Below are positions 20,485 through 34,489 of a stretch of DNA of 64,000 nucleotides, piece after piece. The first letter of the stretch is position 1. Each line of letters begins with the position of its first letter. Under the pieces are notes generated by a model. It was not told where the DNA came from and searched no databases. It saw only the letters and a list, made by a program, of their open reading frames with translations. Origin of the DNA: Emiliania huxleyi CCMP1516 (Eukaryota; Haptophyta; Isochrysidales; Noelaerhabdaceae); contig NW_005199601.1 of NCBI RefSeq assembly GCF_000372725.1, positions 715,788-779,787 on the forward strand, read 5' to 3'. Position numbers and translations under genes: made by a program.

Positions 20485-22061
20485 CGTGGTGACGCCGTCG
20501 CTAAGTTGGAGTGCATGTCTGGTGTTTACTAGCTCCGAGTAGAGGGGGCGTTCTGCTGCTAGGGGAAACCCGGAGCGCGGTACTAGCCCCTGACTCTGTC
20601 TCTGAGCCGCTGCGCAGTCGGCCTAGTTTGTTTTGTGTTTATTAGCCAAACTGTTAGCCGTCACCCATGTTTGCCCTCGCCCCTCCGTCACGCTGCCTCC
20701 TGCTCCTGAGCGGCCGCACATTGCTCGGTAGAGCCGTATACCCCCCCTGCCCTTCTATGTTCTAAAGTCATCCCTGCTGCTAGGGGGGGGGGTCTGACCC
20801 CCCCAGCAGCAGAGCGCTGCTGCTGGGGGGGGGGGTCCCGACCCCCCCAGCAGCAGAAGGCATTGGACCCAGCTCTCCCGACTCTTCGCCGCAGCCGCCC
20901 CCTCCCACCTCGGCTCGTGTTTTAGCGGTACGCTCGAGGCGGTCGGTTGTGTTCACCGCGCCTTCGAGCCCAATACGCCCTTCGTCGTGTCGAGTGCTTG
21001 CGTTTTACTAAAGACTTGTGAATGTGACCATGTGAGTCTATCTTGTACTACCACACTAAAAGCCGTATAGTGAGCCACTCACTCGGGCGTCTCGGCTGAC
21101 GTTGATCGATCAGCGTTGATCTCCCTAGCCTATCGGTCCCCCGGCGCTCGATCCTCGGATCGCTCGCTCGTCGAAATCGATCGACTGAATCGTAGTACTC
21201 TCCGCTGTGCCACGGCGTATGGGCTGCGAGAGCAATACTCCTTGTACCTTGAAGCAGAGGCGCCGCGAGGCACGAGAGGAGAAGAAGAGAGACTGGCGTG
21301 CCCCGCGCCCGGCTGGCAGCTGGCTGGCAGTAGGAGGGTACGCCGGTGAGACCACTGCGACCATAAATTCTCGCCACTGGAACGCTAACCGTACTTACTT
21401 ACAGCTGCTGTCTGTACAGAGATGCCAGCACCCCCCACAGGCAGAGCGCTGCTGCTGGGGGGGGGGGGTCCCGACCCCCCCAGCAGCAGAGCGCTGCTGC
21501 TGGGGGGGGGGGGTCCCGGCAGCAAAACGCTGCTGCTGGGGGGGGGGGGGGGGCCGCCCTTAATTTTAAAAGGGAGGGGGGGGACCCAGAAAAGTGGGGC
21601 CCCTCCCTGGGAGGGTCCCCTCTTTGAACCTCTCCCCTTTCGGGGCTCGGGGGGGGGTGGTTTTCTTTTTCCCCACTTTTCGGGGGTTTTACTCCCCCCC
21701 AGGCTCAGCCCTACACCTGGCCGCATTCTACATTCCTCGCTTTCGCAGCCCGCTTTTTGCGCACATGCCGCGGCATGGTCCCCTTTGGAGGCCACAAAAG
21801 AAATTGCCAATTTTTGGCCCCCCAGCCTGCCTCCCCACACATCCCACACAAGTCACAACCCCCCCCCCCCCTTCTGGTTCTGCATTCACTTCCTACATAC
21901 GTATTTTACTTTCTGAAACTCAGTAACTTCTCAACCCGTCCCTCTAACACACGAACACCTGACCTCCCCCCCACAGAGCTCGCACCTCAGCCTCGCGCTC
22001 GCAGTGCTGGCGCGCGTCGAAGCCTGGCTTGCGCCGTCGCTCGGGGCGTCGGCGCTCGCAC
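20485..22061. other. No gene seen; hairpin units and poly-G tracts
   Basis: Holds about 1 kb absent from duplication copy A. Two clusters of short hairpins made of CTGCTGCTGGGGGGG and its complement lie at about 20777-20852 and 21440-21560. A low-quality-looking G/C-homopolymer stretch runs from 21535 to 21700. Confidence 0.55.
20777..20852. repeat. Hairpin-forming GC-tract units (second cluster at 21440-21560)
   Basis: Each unit is CTGCTGCTGGGGGGG, a short GTC/GAC centre, then the inverse complement. Units abut through AGCG. Arms of about 15 bases could form hairpins or, through the G runs, quadruplexes. Confidence 0.8.
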
Positions 22062-25427
<3,366 letters not shown>

Positions 25428-25836
25428 GCCTCCACAGGACCGTGCACGCTGGAGCTGCAGAGCTGGAGGGAAAGAATTCGGTCGGGGCGGTCACCGCGGT
25501 GAACTTCGGCATGCTGAGCCACTCTTCCTTTGATTACGTTTACGATCTGTGAGTCAGTGAGAGTTCCGATCCGACGGTGTTCGGCGTCCGGACCACGCGA
25601 GGGGGGCGACGTGTTATTAACTCATTAATTATAACGTACGTAAAGTACTTCTCCTTGTGATGCGACATGCGTGCGTACCTCGCTTGAAACCCGCTTGTCG
25701 TGTCACGAGTCGCCCGTAATACGCGCGATCCGGACGCGCGTGTGTTTCAAGCCGCGTCCGTCGCGACGACGCCGCGGTCCGACACTGTGGAGAAGCGTTT
25801 AGAGCCGGCCGAACCGCGAACCGCCCATTTGAGTAG

Positions 25837-27281
25837 TCAAGCGGATGCGGGCGTGCTAGGCGGCCACGCCTCGACCTTCTTGGGCAGCAGCTGGTTCGAC
25901 ACGTCCTCTCCGTGGCCTAGGCAGCCGCGTTCACCCGTGCCGCAGGTAAAGACGGCGCCGTCGGCAGAGATTGCGAGGCTGTGGCTGCATCCAGCCGAGA
26001 CAGCGACGACGCGCCGCCCAGCAAAGGCCTCGACCTTCTTGGGCAGCAGCTTGTTCTGCTCGTCGCCGTGGCCCAGCCTGCCATCGACTCCCCTGCCCCA
26101 GCTCCAGACACCTCCGTCGGTGGTGAGGGCGAGGCTGTGGAATAGTCCAGCCGACACAGCGACGACGCGCCGCCCCGCAAACGCCTCGACCTTCTTGGGC
26201 AGCAGCAGCTGCTGCAGGTCGCCGTGGCCCAACTGGCCATATTCTCCACGGCCCCGCTCCAGACACTGCCGTCAGCGGTGAAGACGAGGCTATGTTCTCC
26301 AGCCGACACAGCGACGACGCGCCGCCCAGCAAAGGCCTCGATCTTCTTCGGCATATGCTGGTCATGCTTGTCGCCGTGGCCCAACTGGCCACAGGCTCCA
26401 TAGCCCCAGCTCCACACCGCGCCGTCAGCGGTGATGACGAGGCTGTTCGCGGATCCAGCCGACACAGCGACGACGTGCTGCCCAGCCAAGGCCTCAACCT
26501 GCTTGGGCAGCAGCTGCTCCTCCTCGTCGCCGTGGCCCAACCGGCCAAAGTTTCCTTCGCCCCAGCTCCAGACGGCTCCGTCGGCGGTGAGGGCGAGGCT
26601 GTGGTTGATTCCAGCCGCCACAGCGATGACGCGCTGGCCAGCGAAGGCCTCGACCTTCTTGGGCATCAGCAGGTCCTCCTCGTCGCCGTGGCCCAACCGG
26701 CCATAGGTTCCATCGCCCCAGCTCCAGACGGCGCCGCCGGCGGTGAGGGCAAGGCTGTGGTCGCCTCCAGCCGAAACACTCACGGCGCGCTCGCCGCCCA
26801 GCGTCGACGGGAGGCGGGTCGGCGTGTTGCGCCGTGTCACGCCCTCGCCCTGCCCGAGGAGGCCTGGGCTCCAAGGCTCAGCCGCTCCGCACGACGAGAG
26901 CCGCCCCTCGCCGTCGATGAAGACGCTGTGCCATGGGCCTGCCGCCGCCCTCGCCGGCGGGTTGGACTCGCACAGCAGCGCAGCGAAGCACAGCCACCGC
27001 ACGGCGCAGCCCTCGTCCTCCGGCTGCGCCGGCAGCTCGAAGCCGCGCTCTTGCGCCCACAAGCGGATGCCCTGCACCGCGAGCGAGGCGTGAAAGAGAA
27101 GCGAGACGGCCGCGACGCGAGCGATGTCGATGGGGCATTCGAAGCGAGAGAGGGCGCGCACGAGGAGCTCCGTGGGGAGGTCGAGGAGGCGGGCGGGTGG
27201 TGGCGTGATTGGCGAGGGCGCGGCGGTGGCGACGGCGGCGAGGCGGCGCGAGCGGCGCGAGCGGCGCGGCAGGGTGGACAT
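25837..27281 (-). CDS. F-box protein with RCC1 repeats, one single-base frame break
   Basis: Starts [17 protein letters not shown]. An F-box-like segment follows (LLDLPTELLVRALSRFECPI, about residues 31-75) and then seven or so RCC1 repeats (HSLALTADGAVWSWG.G..GRLGHGD). This architecture suggests a substrate adaptor of an SCF ubiquitin ligase; the substrate is unknown. The frame breaks at about 26255: the expected AGC TGG GGC CGT has lost one T, after which the repeats continue in frame to the stop at 25837 (KKVEAWPPSTPASA). One inserted base restores the whole protein, so a consensus error or a recent mutation is likely. AATTCTTTT lies 16 bases before the ATG. Confidence 0.8.
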
Positions 27282-27384
27282 CGCGAGGAAAAGAATTACG
27301 CCGATCAGAAGAAATACACGTCCGGAGCAACATTCCTAAGAGGGGGAACACAGTTTCGGTAGCCCCCAAGAGCTGTCGAAAAGT

Positions 27385-28095
27385 CTACTCAGAGCGGTGG
27401 TTGAGGCCGATTGCCTCAGCGGAGGCGAGGGCGAGGGCGGCGGAGGCGAGGGCGAGGGCGGCGGCGGCGACGGCGACGGCGACGGCTCGGGGTGCGCTCG
27501 CCTGTTGCGACGGCTGCTCCCCCCTCGCCGCCGCCCCGTCTCCTTGCCTCCTCTTCTCACGGACCACAGGGGCTGCACAACAAAAGCACACAAACACCCC
27601 CTGCCCCTGCATGGCGTGGCACAGGCGCGTCCTCATCCCCTCCTCCGCTTCTCCTTCCACCCGCTCCGAAATCCGTTCCAGGATGGCGCTAACCACCCCT
27701 TCAGCCACTTTCGTAGCCGCAGGTCCGTCTTCCGGCTTCACGTGGAACAGTGTGCGAAATTTACCGCCGCACCCATGACAGGCGGCTAGCGTAGGGAAGC
27801 GCTCCGTCCCGAGCGACTCGAGAGGGATCCCCACCGCTTGCCAGTGGCGCGTCACCTGTATCGCCCGCTGCTTGGCCACCCGAGCCACCATCCTCAGGGC
27901 GCCTCCCTCCATCCCGAGCAGCGCCCCCGCCATCTCCGCCTCCGCCATTCCCACTAGTCGCAGGAATCGGGGGAGGGCGGCCGGAACCGCTCCGTCGGGG
28001 ACGGCTTCCTCCGAGGCCTCTCCCGTGCGCACTTGGAGCACTTGGAGTGCAGTTATCAACCTCACGAAAAGAAAGAAAAGAAAGAAGTCAGACAC
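27385..28095 (-). CDS. Unrecognised frame with CxxC pairs
   Basis: An open frame of up to 236 codons reads ...FPTLAACHGCGGKFRTLF and GVFVCFCCAAPVV, two cysteine pairs that could bind metal, then an Ala/Val-rich tail. The first 30 or so codons overlap a dispersed repeat (28026-28155), so the true start is more likely one of the internal Met codons near 27950. Family unknown. The other strand is also open. Confidence 0.3.
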   Translation of the reverse strand: MSDFFLFFLFVRLITALQVLQVRTGEASEEAVPDGAVPAALPRFLRLVGMAEAEMAGALLGMEGGALRMVARVAKQRAIQVTRHWQAVGIPLESLGTERFPTLAACHGCGGKFRTLFHVKPEDGPAATKVAEGVVSAILERISERVEGEAEEGMRTRLCHAMQGQGVFVCFCCAAPVVREKRRQGDGAAARGEQPSQQASAPRAVAVAVAAAALALASAALALASAEAIGLNHRSE

Positions 28096-28155
28096 GCCAA
28101 ACGAGGGATGGGACGAGGACAGGGTCCCACCTGCACGAGCAGGATTTTGGTATCG
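28026..28155 (+). repeat. Retroelement-like tail with (GAAA)n, copy 1
   Basis: CTTGGAGCACTTGGAGTGCA, an AAC motif, (GAAA)n, then CAGACA/GGGATGGGA motifs. The same order occurs at 51851-51975 and again at 52019-52113. Confidence 0.65.
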
Positions 28156-28313
28156 TCCTCACATGGGCGAAAAATTCTTTTTCTCACCAAGTCCTAGGTC
28201 CTTGTACCTACCCGGCCGCCCAGGCCGCCCCCCGGCCCGGTGCGGCAGCAGCCGACGTTTTGCGCTTTCCTTCACCGCACAGGCTTCTGCACGCACACAC
28301 GGCCCCTCCCACA

Positions 28314-31300
28314 ATGCGCACGAGCGTCAACGACGAGGACAAGCAGCCTCACGGCCATCAGTCGTCGGGCTGGTCGCGCTGGCGACTGCTTCGTTGGTCA
28401 CTCGCCGTGCTAATCTTGGCGCTGCTCTTCTTCTTCCTCTGCGGCGTCGTCATCCCGTTGCTCCTGTGGTCGCGCGTCAACTTCTGCGCTGTCGAGGCGT
28501 GCTCGGCCACGGCAGAGACGACGGGGTACTTTACGCTGCCCGAAGGGAGGGTTGGCTTGGAGCTGTGCGGCCTGCTGGCGGAGCAGAGCGTGCGTAGCGA
28601 CGGCGTCGTCTACGCCGACCTCACCCTGCTCCTCTTCAACCCGTCCCTCGTCCCGTTTGTCGCGCGCGACGTCTCCGGCGTCGGCCTCGAGCCGGCGCAG
28701 CTCGCCTCCTTTGGCAGCCCAGCGGAAACAGCCGCCGGCTCTCTGGCTCGCGGCGCGGCCGGCGCGTGCACCGCTTCCGGCCCCCTTCTCCTACCGGCGC
28801 TGAGCTGGTCGTCGCACACGGTGCGCTGCACGGTGGCCGTCGGCGATGCGGCGGCGAGGATGATCTCCGCGTACGCCTCCGAGAGCGAGGTGTCTGTCGG
28901 CGTGCGCGCCAGGGCGGTCGTGGCGCCAGCCTTTGCGCCGGGCCTGGTCATGAATGAATGTTGGGCCGTCAATGGATGATGAGTTGCTATCAGGCGCCAG
29001 CCTTTGCGCCGGGCCTCGCGCTGACGCAGCGCACGTCCGCAAGCAACGAGGCCCCTCCTCCCGCGCACTCCCTCCCTCCCTCTCTCTCTCCTTCTCTCCT
29101 TCTCTCCTTCTCTCACCCACACCCCTCATTCTCTCACCACCAGCGCAACCCCTCGCCTGACCGTCGCGACGTCGCTGGTAGGTCCTCAAGCTCACGCGAG
29201 GCGCCAAAACCAGCCGCGCGGCCGCGGACGCGGCGGAAGCGGCGGCGGAGGTTGCGGCTGAGTGGGGCTGCCGCAAGTGCGGCGAGCTGACTTGCGCAGA
29301 CCCGCGGCCGAAGGGCAAGGGGGTGCGGTGGAGCTCGACGACGGTGGACCGGAAGGGGGGCGCTTGCCCCTCCCTGCTCGACCTGCCCTCGCTGCGCGTG
29401 GACGAGGCGCGTTGCGTCGGCCGCACCTCGGCTGCACCTCGGCTGCACCTCGGCTGCACCTCGGCCGCACCTCGGCTGCACCTCGGCTGCACCTCGGCTG
29501 CACCTCGGCCGCACCTCGGCCGCACCTCGGCTGCACCTCGGCTGCACCTCGGCCGCACCTCGGCTGCACCTCGGCCGCACCTCGGCCGCACCTCGGCTGC
29601 ACCTCGGCTGCACCTCGGCCGCACCTCGGCCGCACCTCGGCTGCACCTCGGCCGCACCTCGGCTGCACCTCGGCTGCACCTCGGCTGCACCTCGGCTGCA
29701 CCTCGGCCGCACCTCGGCCGCACCTCGGCCGCACCTCGGCCGCACCTCGGCCGCACCTCGGCCGCACCTCGGCCGCACCTCGGCTGCACCTCGGCTGCAC
29801 CTCGGCTGCACCTCGGCTGCACCTCGGCTGCACCTCGGCTGCACCTCGGCTGCACTTCCGGCTGCTCGGCAGGTGCGCTACGACGCCCTCGGCTGGGTCG
29901 GGCGCGGGCTGGTCGAGGAATGACGCGTCTTCTTGTGAACACGCCCCGCGCCTCGGCCGTCTCTTGCGGACGCCCTGCCGGAGCCTGCCGCTAGGTAACG
30001 CGGCTGCGTGGCGCGAGAAAGTGGACGGAGACGAGCAGCCATCACAGTGGCAGTCGCCAAGAGTAGGACCTCGGCTGCGCCACGCGGAGGAGGGGGAGAG
30101 GGAGAGGAAGAGGACGCAGTAGCGAGGGTGGTGAAGAGTAGGACCTCGATTGCGTGACGCTCGGCATCGGCAGCCCGCTCGCAAAGGGGGCGGGCACGGT
30201 GGGCGAGGCGGGGCTAGGCATCGGGCAGGCGGGCCAAGCACTGCCCCAAGCCACCAAGCACTGCCCCAAGCCACCAAGCACTGCCCCAAGCCACCAAGCA
30301 CTGCCCCAAGCCACCAAACCAAGCACTGCCCCAAGCCACCAAGCACTGCCCCAAGCCACCAAGCACTGCCCCCAGCCACCAAGCACTGCCCCAAGCCACC
30401 AAGCACTGCCCCAAGCCACCAAGCACTGCCCCCAGCCACCAAGCACTGCCCCAAGCCACCAAGCACTGCCCCCAGCCACCAAGCACTGCCCCAAGCCACC
30501 AAGCACTGCCCCAAGCCACCAAGCACTGACCCAAGCCACCAAGCACTGCCCCAAGCCACCAAGCACCGGCCCAAGCCACACCAAGCACCGCCCCAAGCCA
30601 CCTCGGACAGGCTCGGCTCTCTCTTCTTTCCTGTCTCTTCTTTCCTGTCTCTTCTCTCCTCTCTAGTCTCTGCCCTCCTCGCCCTTCTCTCTCCTTTCCT
30701 CTCTCTCCCCTCCCTCCTCTCGCTTCTTCTCTCTTCGCCAGTCTGTCTCCATCGGCCTTCTTTCCCTCGGACAGGCGGGGCTAGGCATTGGAATCGGCGG
30801 CTCTGAGGCCGCTGTCGGCGCTGGCGCCGCGGGGATCGACATCGCAAAAGGCGTCGGCGTCGGCCTGTTCGCGTGGGCCTCGCAGGCAGCGTACAGCCTA
30901 GACGCAGAGTATCCTTGCACCCCGACTCTCTGCGCTCCGCCGTCCTCCTCCGGTATGCGCAGCCCCTCGTGTGCCATGCGATGCTGCGTGCGATGCTGCC
31001 TAGCAGCTGCGCGCGTATTGGCGTCCTCCGGCTAGCACTTGCGACGACATTGCCTCATCTCTCCTCCGCCGCACTCCGCGGTATTCACGGTCTTCGTAGC
31101 CCGACGTACCCTCGCGAGGGCCTCAGCTGCGAGCACACGGCGCGAGACCGTACCCCCCCCCCCCCTCCCCCCTCTAACCTCGGCGCATGCGTGACGCAGG
31201 CGGCCCAGCCGAGGTCGAGGCCCGACGCGAGGCGGCGAGACCTCCTCGACTCGCTGCCACTGCCGCCGCCGCCGCCGTCGCCGCCGCCGCCGCTGCCGCC

Positions 31301-32529
31301 GCCGCCCCCGTCGCCACACCCGCCTCGCCCACCGCCGCCGCCGCTTCGCCCGCCGCCGCCCCGGCCCTCTGCCGGCTCCGTGCAAGTGAGCGCCGCGTCG
31401 TCGGAGCTGCTCTCGCTGGACGGGCTCGGCGGGCTCGGGCTGCAGGCGCTCTGCGCACCTCGGCTGCCCCTCGGCTGCACCTCGGCTGCCCCTCGGCTGC
31501 ACCTGGCTGCACCTCGGCTGCACCTCGGCTGCACCTCGGCTGCCCCTCGGCTGCACCTCGGCTGCACCTCGGCTGCACCTCGGCCGCACCTCGGCTGCAC
31601 CTCGGCTGCACCTCGGCTGCACCTCGGCTGCACCTCGGCTGCACCTCGGCGCATCTTAGCGCATGTCGACGCATGTCGGCGCAGCGCATGCCCGGCTGTA
31701 TCTCGGCTGCACCTCGGCTACACTTCGGCTGTATCTCGGCGCATCGCACACCCCGGCCCCCTTGGCTTGCAGGTAATCCCGAGCTCGTGCTACGACCGCA
31801 CCGCCACAAACTCGCACCCGATCTACGCGCTGCCACTCACGCTGCGGCTCTTCAACCCCACCATGCTGCACGCCACCCTCGAGAGCAACTCGCAGATCCT
31901 CGTCCGGCGGAGTAGAAGCGGGAGACGTCCCCTTGCTAGTCCGACTGGCACTCGAGGACGACGCGGCTTCGGCGGTATTCCGCTGTATCCCGCGCGGTGT
32001 TCGCTGTACTCGCACCCCTCGTACTCACGCGTGCTCTGAAGACACGGCGCGAGGCCGCATTCCCGCCCTGACGTCGGCGTATTCACACTGCAGTATTCAC
32101 ACTGCAGGTCCGGCGGGCTCAGCCCTCGTATTCACACCCCTCGTATTCACACTGCAGGTCCGGCGGGCGCAGCCGCGCGTAGCGGCCGAGGCGGCCGAGG
32201 CGGCTGCGGCGGCTGCGGCGGCTGCGGCGGTCGAGACGGTCGGCTCTGGCGAGGCCGGGAGTGCGGGTTTCAAGCCAGTGGCAGGGCTGGTTGGTGTCGG
32301 CTCGCTCGCCGCGCCCGTGCGCGTCGGGCCTCGCTCCTCGGCGACGGTGGCGCTGGTCGTCGACTTGCGCGGTCTGTTGCTCGACATGCGCGAGCTCAAC
32401 GACGCGCTGGGCGAGCTGGAGGGCGAGGTCCTGTTGGTCGACACGCGCGTCCGTTTGTCGGCGCTGGGAGTCACACTCCGCCTCGACATCCCCGCGGCGG
32501 CCAACATCTCGCTGAGCAACATGCGCTAG
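28314..32529 (+). CDS. Membrane-anchored protein with LEA14/NDR1-like regions; introns are satellite arrays
   Basis: The N-terminus [20 protein letters not shown] is followed by one strong membrane helix ([20 protein letters not shown], about residues 34-55), then a beta-rich region with [13 protein letters not shown]. Single-anchor proteins with such regions belong to the LEA_2/NDR1-like class, often stress-related; this assignment is tentative. Exons I can place: 28314-28922, from 28994, about 29182-29405 ([16 protein letters not shown]...), about 29873 ([13 protein letters not shown]), about 30155-30207, 30775-30905 ([20 protein letters not shown]), about 31199-31455, about 31772-31905 and about 32165-32529 (ending NISLSNMR). 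Introns 28923-28993 and 30208-30774 read GC-AG and begin with a copy of the next exon. The part after 29923 could be a second gene. Confidence 0.5.
29417..29861. repeat. 11-bp array, unit GCACCTCGGCT/C, in an intron
   Basis: About 40 units alternate between the T and C forms without a simple higher-order period that I can see. A second array of the same unit lies at about 31458-31745. Confidence 0.95.
30235..30600. repeat. 20-bp array, unit AAGCACTGCCCCAAGCCACC, in an intron
   Basis: About 18 units with A/C variants, inside the intron 30208-30774. Confidence 0.95.
31458..31745. repeat. 11-bp array, unit GCACCTCGGCT, second locus
   Basis: Same unit as 29417-29861, with CCCCTCGGCT variants and a decayed right end (GTATCTCGGC). 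Confidence 0.9.
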
Positions 32530-32845
32530 CGACGTTGCGGGGCGCGGCGACGTGCGGCGGGAATCGCGCCATATACTCGAATCTCGTCCAATGCGTGTGA
32601 TGGTGTGTGGGACAGACGTTGTTGTCCTATGCGCGGGGCTTCCGGCGGGGACCGAAGACGGAACCGCCGCCGCCGCCGTCCAATTCGCGTGTCGGGAGCG
32701 AGACCCGATTGTCGGCGGAGTTTATCGGCACACACGGTCACGGAGCCGGGAGGCTCCGGCTCACGACACATTGGGCTAAGGTAAGGTAAGGTAAGGTAAA
32801 CTTCAGTGCACCCAGTCTCTCTGCGCAAAGTGCCCGCCGTTCTCC

Positions 32846-33688
32846 ATGGCGCGCGTAGCTATGACAGGGACCGCGGCCGCGGACCCGGTGGCGGACGGGG
32901 CTGGCGCGCAAGCGCCGGCCACCGTCGTGCCGCCGGGGATGCGCAGCGGACCCTGGAATAGCTACGATAAGGCGCAACTGGAGGACGCGGTGGGTGTCGC
33001 AAGGTTGTTCGGTGCGTCCTGTGTCAGGGTGATAAGGCCTGGCTACGCGACCATCGAGGTCGACCTGAAGCACGAAAAGGCCGCGGGCGACCGCGAGTCG
33101 GTGAAGGCGGCGGAGCGCTCGTACATCGAGCGCACCGCGCCGAAGAAGAAGGAGCTCACAGATGAGCAGCTTGCGGCAAAGGCCGCGTCTCGCAAGGCCA
33201 AGAAGAACCGGCAGAAGGAGCGCCGGGCGAAGGAGGCTGGCGAGCGCGCGGCCGCGAGCGAGGCCGAGCGCGTGGAGCGCCCGCGCGCGCAGCTACGCGC
33301 GAACATCGAGTACGTGATGGACGGGCTACGGTCTGCAGCTGCGCGGGCGCGCAGCCAGGCCGGGTCCAAGACTCGGGTCACATATTCGCTGCCCCCAGAG
33401 AGGGACGACGGATATCGGCGCGGCCCTAGCGTGGTGTGCGCCACGGTCCCCCAGGGCACCGTGGCGACGACCGTCGCCTCGGACTGGCTCGCGAACGAGC
33501 TGGCCGAGCACGGAGAGATTGATGCGGCATGCCGCGACAAATATGTCATGCACCTGATGACGGCCGCCGGCGCCTCGGCGCCGGCCGACGCCGTGTTCAG
33601 GTTCACGGCTGGCGAGGCGATGCAGACCGAGGACGACGACGAGGACACCGGCTCCGAGGAGTATTCCGACGACAAGGCGTCCGACTAG
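32846..33688 (+). CDS. Unrecognised single-exon charged protein, 280 aa
   Basis: Starts MARVAMTGTAAADPVADGAG and ends in an acidic tail (EDDDEDTGSEEYSDDKASD). The middle is a Lys/Arg/Ala/Glu helix (ELTDEQLAAKAASRKAKKNR), probably coiled coil. Intron-free, and it lies between GGTAA repeat tails (32779-32803 and 33872-34208), so it may belong to a mobile element; there is no direct proof. Confidence 0.5.
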   Translation: MARVAMTGTAAADPVADGAGAQAPATVVPPGMRSGPWNSYDKAQLEDAVGVARLFGASCVRVIRPGYATIEVDLKHEKAAGDRESVKAAERSYIERTAPKKKELTDEQLAAKAASRKAKKNRQKERRAKEAGERAAASEAERVERPRAQLRANIEYVMDGLRSAAARARSQAGSKTRVTYSLPPERDDGYRRGPSVVCATVPQGTVATTVASDWLANELAEHGEIDAACRDKYVMHLMTAAGASAPADAVFRFTAGEAMQTEDDDEDTGSEEYSDDKASD

Positions 33689-33871
33689 CTGGCTTCACCC
33701 ATATCTTACCCTCTGCCCCCCCCTCCTGCTACCCCCCAGGCTAGATGTAGTCACAGATAGCCCCACACAGCCCCTTACCCCTTCACCCTCGCCTCGCTGC
33801 TTGGTGTTTCTGAACACGTAGACGACCACGCTGTGGGGGTTGTGTTATAGGAGTAGGAGTGGGGTGCAGGT

Positions 33872-34208
33872 TGTGCTCACCCACGGCACCGGGCCGGTGC
33901 TTGCACTTTGAATGCCGTGGGGCTCCTGCCCGTGTCCGGGCGTGGAGATGCGAGGGTCGCCCCCCCTTGCCCCACCACTTTGTGTGTGTGGAGACGTTTA
34001 CCTTACCTTACCTTAGGTAAACTTCTCCACACACACGAGGTGGTGGGGCAAGGGGGGGCAACCCTCGCGCTAGACGTGGGCTAAGGTAAGGTAAGGTACG
34101 CTCTAAGGTAAACTCTTCTCCACACACACGAGGTGGTGGGGCAAGGGGGGGCAACCCCCTCGCGTCTCCACGTCTAACGACAGGAGCCCCACGGCATTCA
34201 AAGTGCAA
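33872..34208. repeat. Inverted cluster of the (GGTAA)n dispersed element
   Basis: A minus copy (about 33872-34005) and a truncated plus copy (about 34013-34078) meet head to head at ACCTTACCTTAGGTAAACTT. A longer plus copy follows (34083-34208). The inverted pair can form a long hairpin. 33689-33871 holds no gene. Confidence 0.8.
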
Positions 34209-34489
34209 TTTTTACATTGGGCTTTTGGCACTGTGAAGAGCGACCAAGAGAAATACCTTAGCTTCGCAAGATACCCCAAATTGACCCTATTCTGACTGGG
34301 TTGTAATAAAGTTTGAACCACACGCGCGGCGCGAGGCCTTGCGCCCCATCGCCAGTGGAAACCCGCACCCGCGCGCCCGCACCGTCGCTGTACGTCGTGC
34401 TCCACAGCCGCAGGGTCTGTTGCTCTCTGCCGAGCTCGCGCGGCGGTCCCGCCGGGCCCCGCGCCCTTGCCGCCCGGCCGTGGAGAGGC

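Noticed and set aside
29417..29861. Frames of several hundred codons across the GCACCTCGG arrays on both strands
   Set aside because: An 11-bp repeat without stops stays open in all frames; the flanking exons and splice sites show it is intronic.
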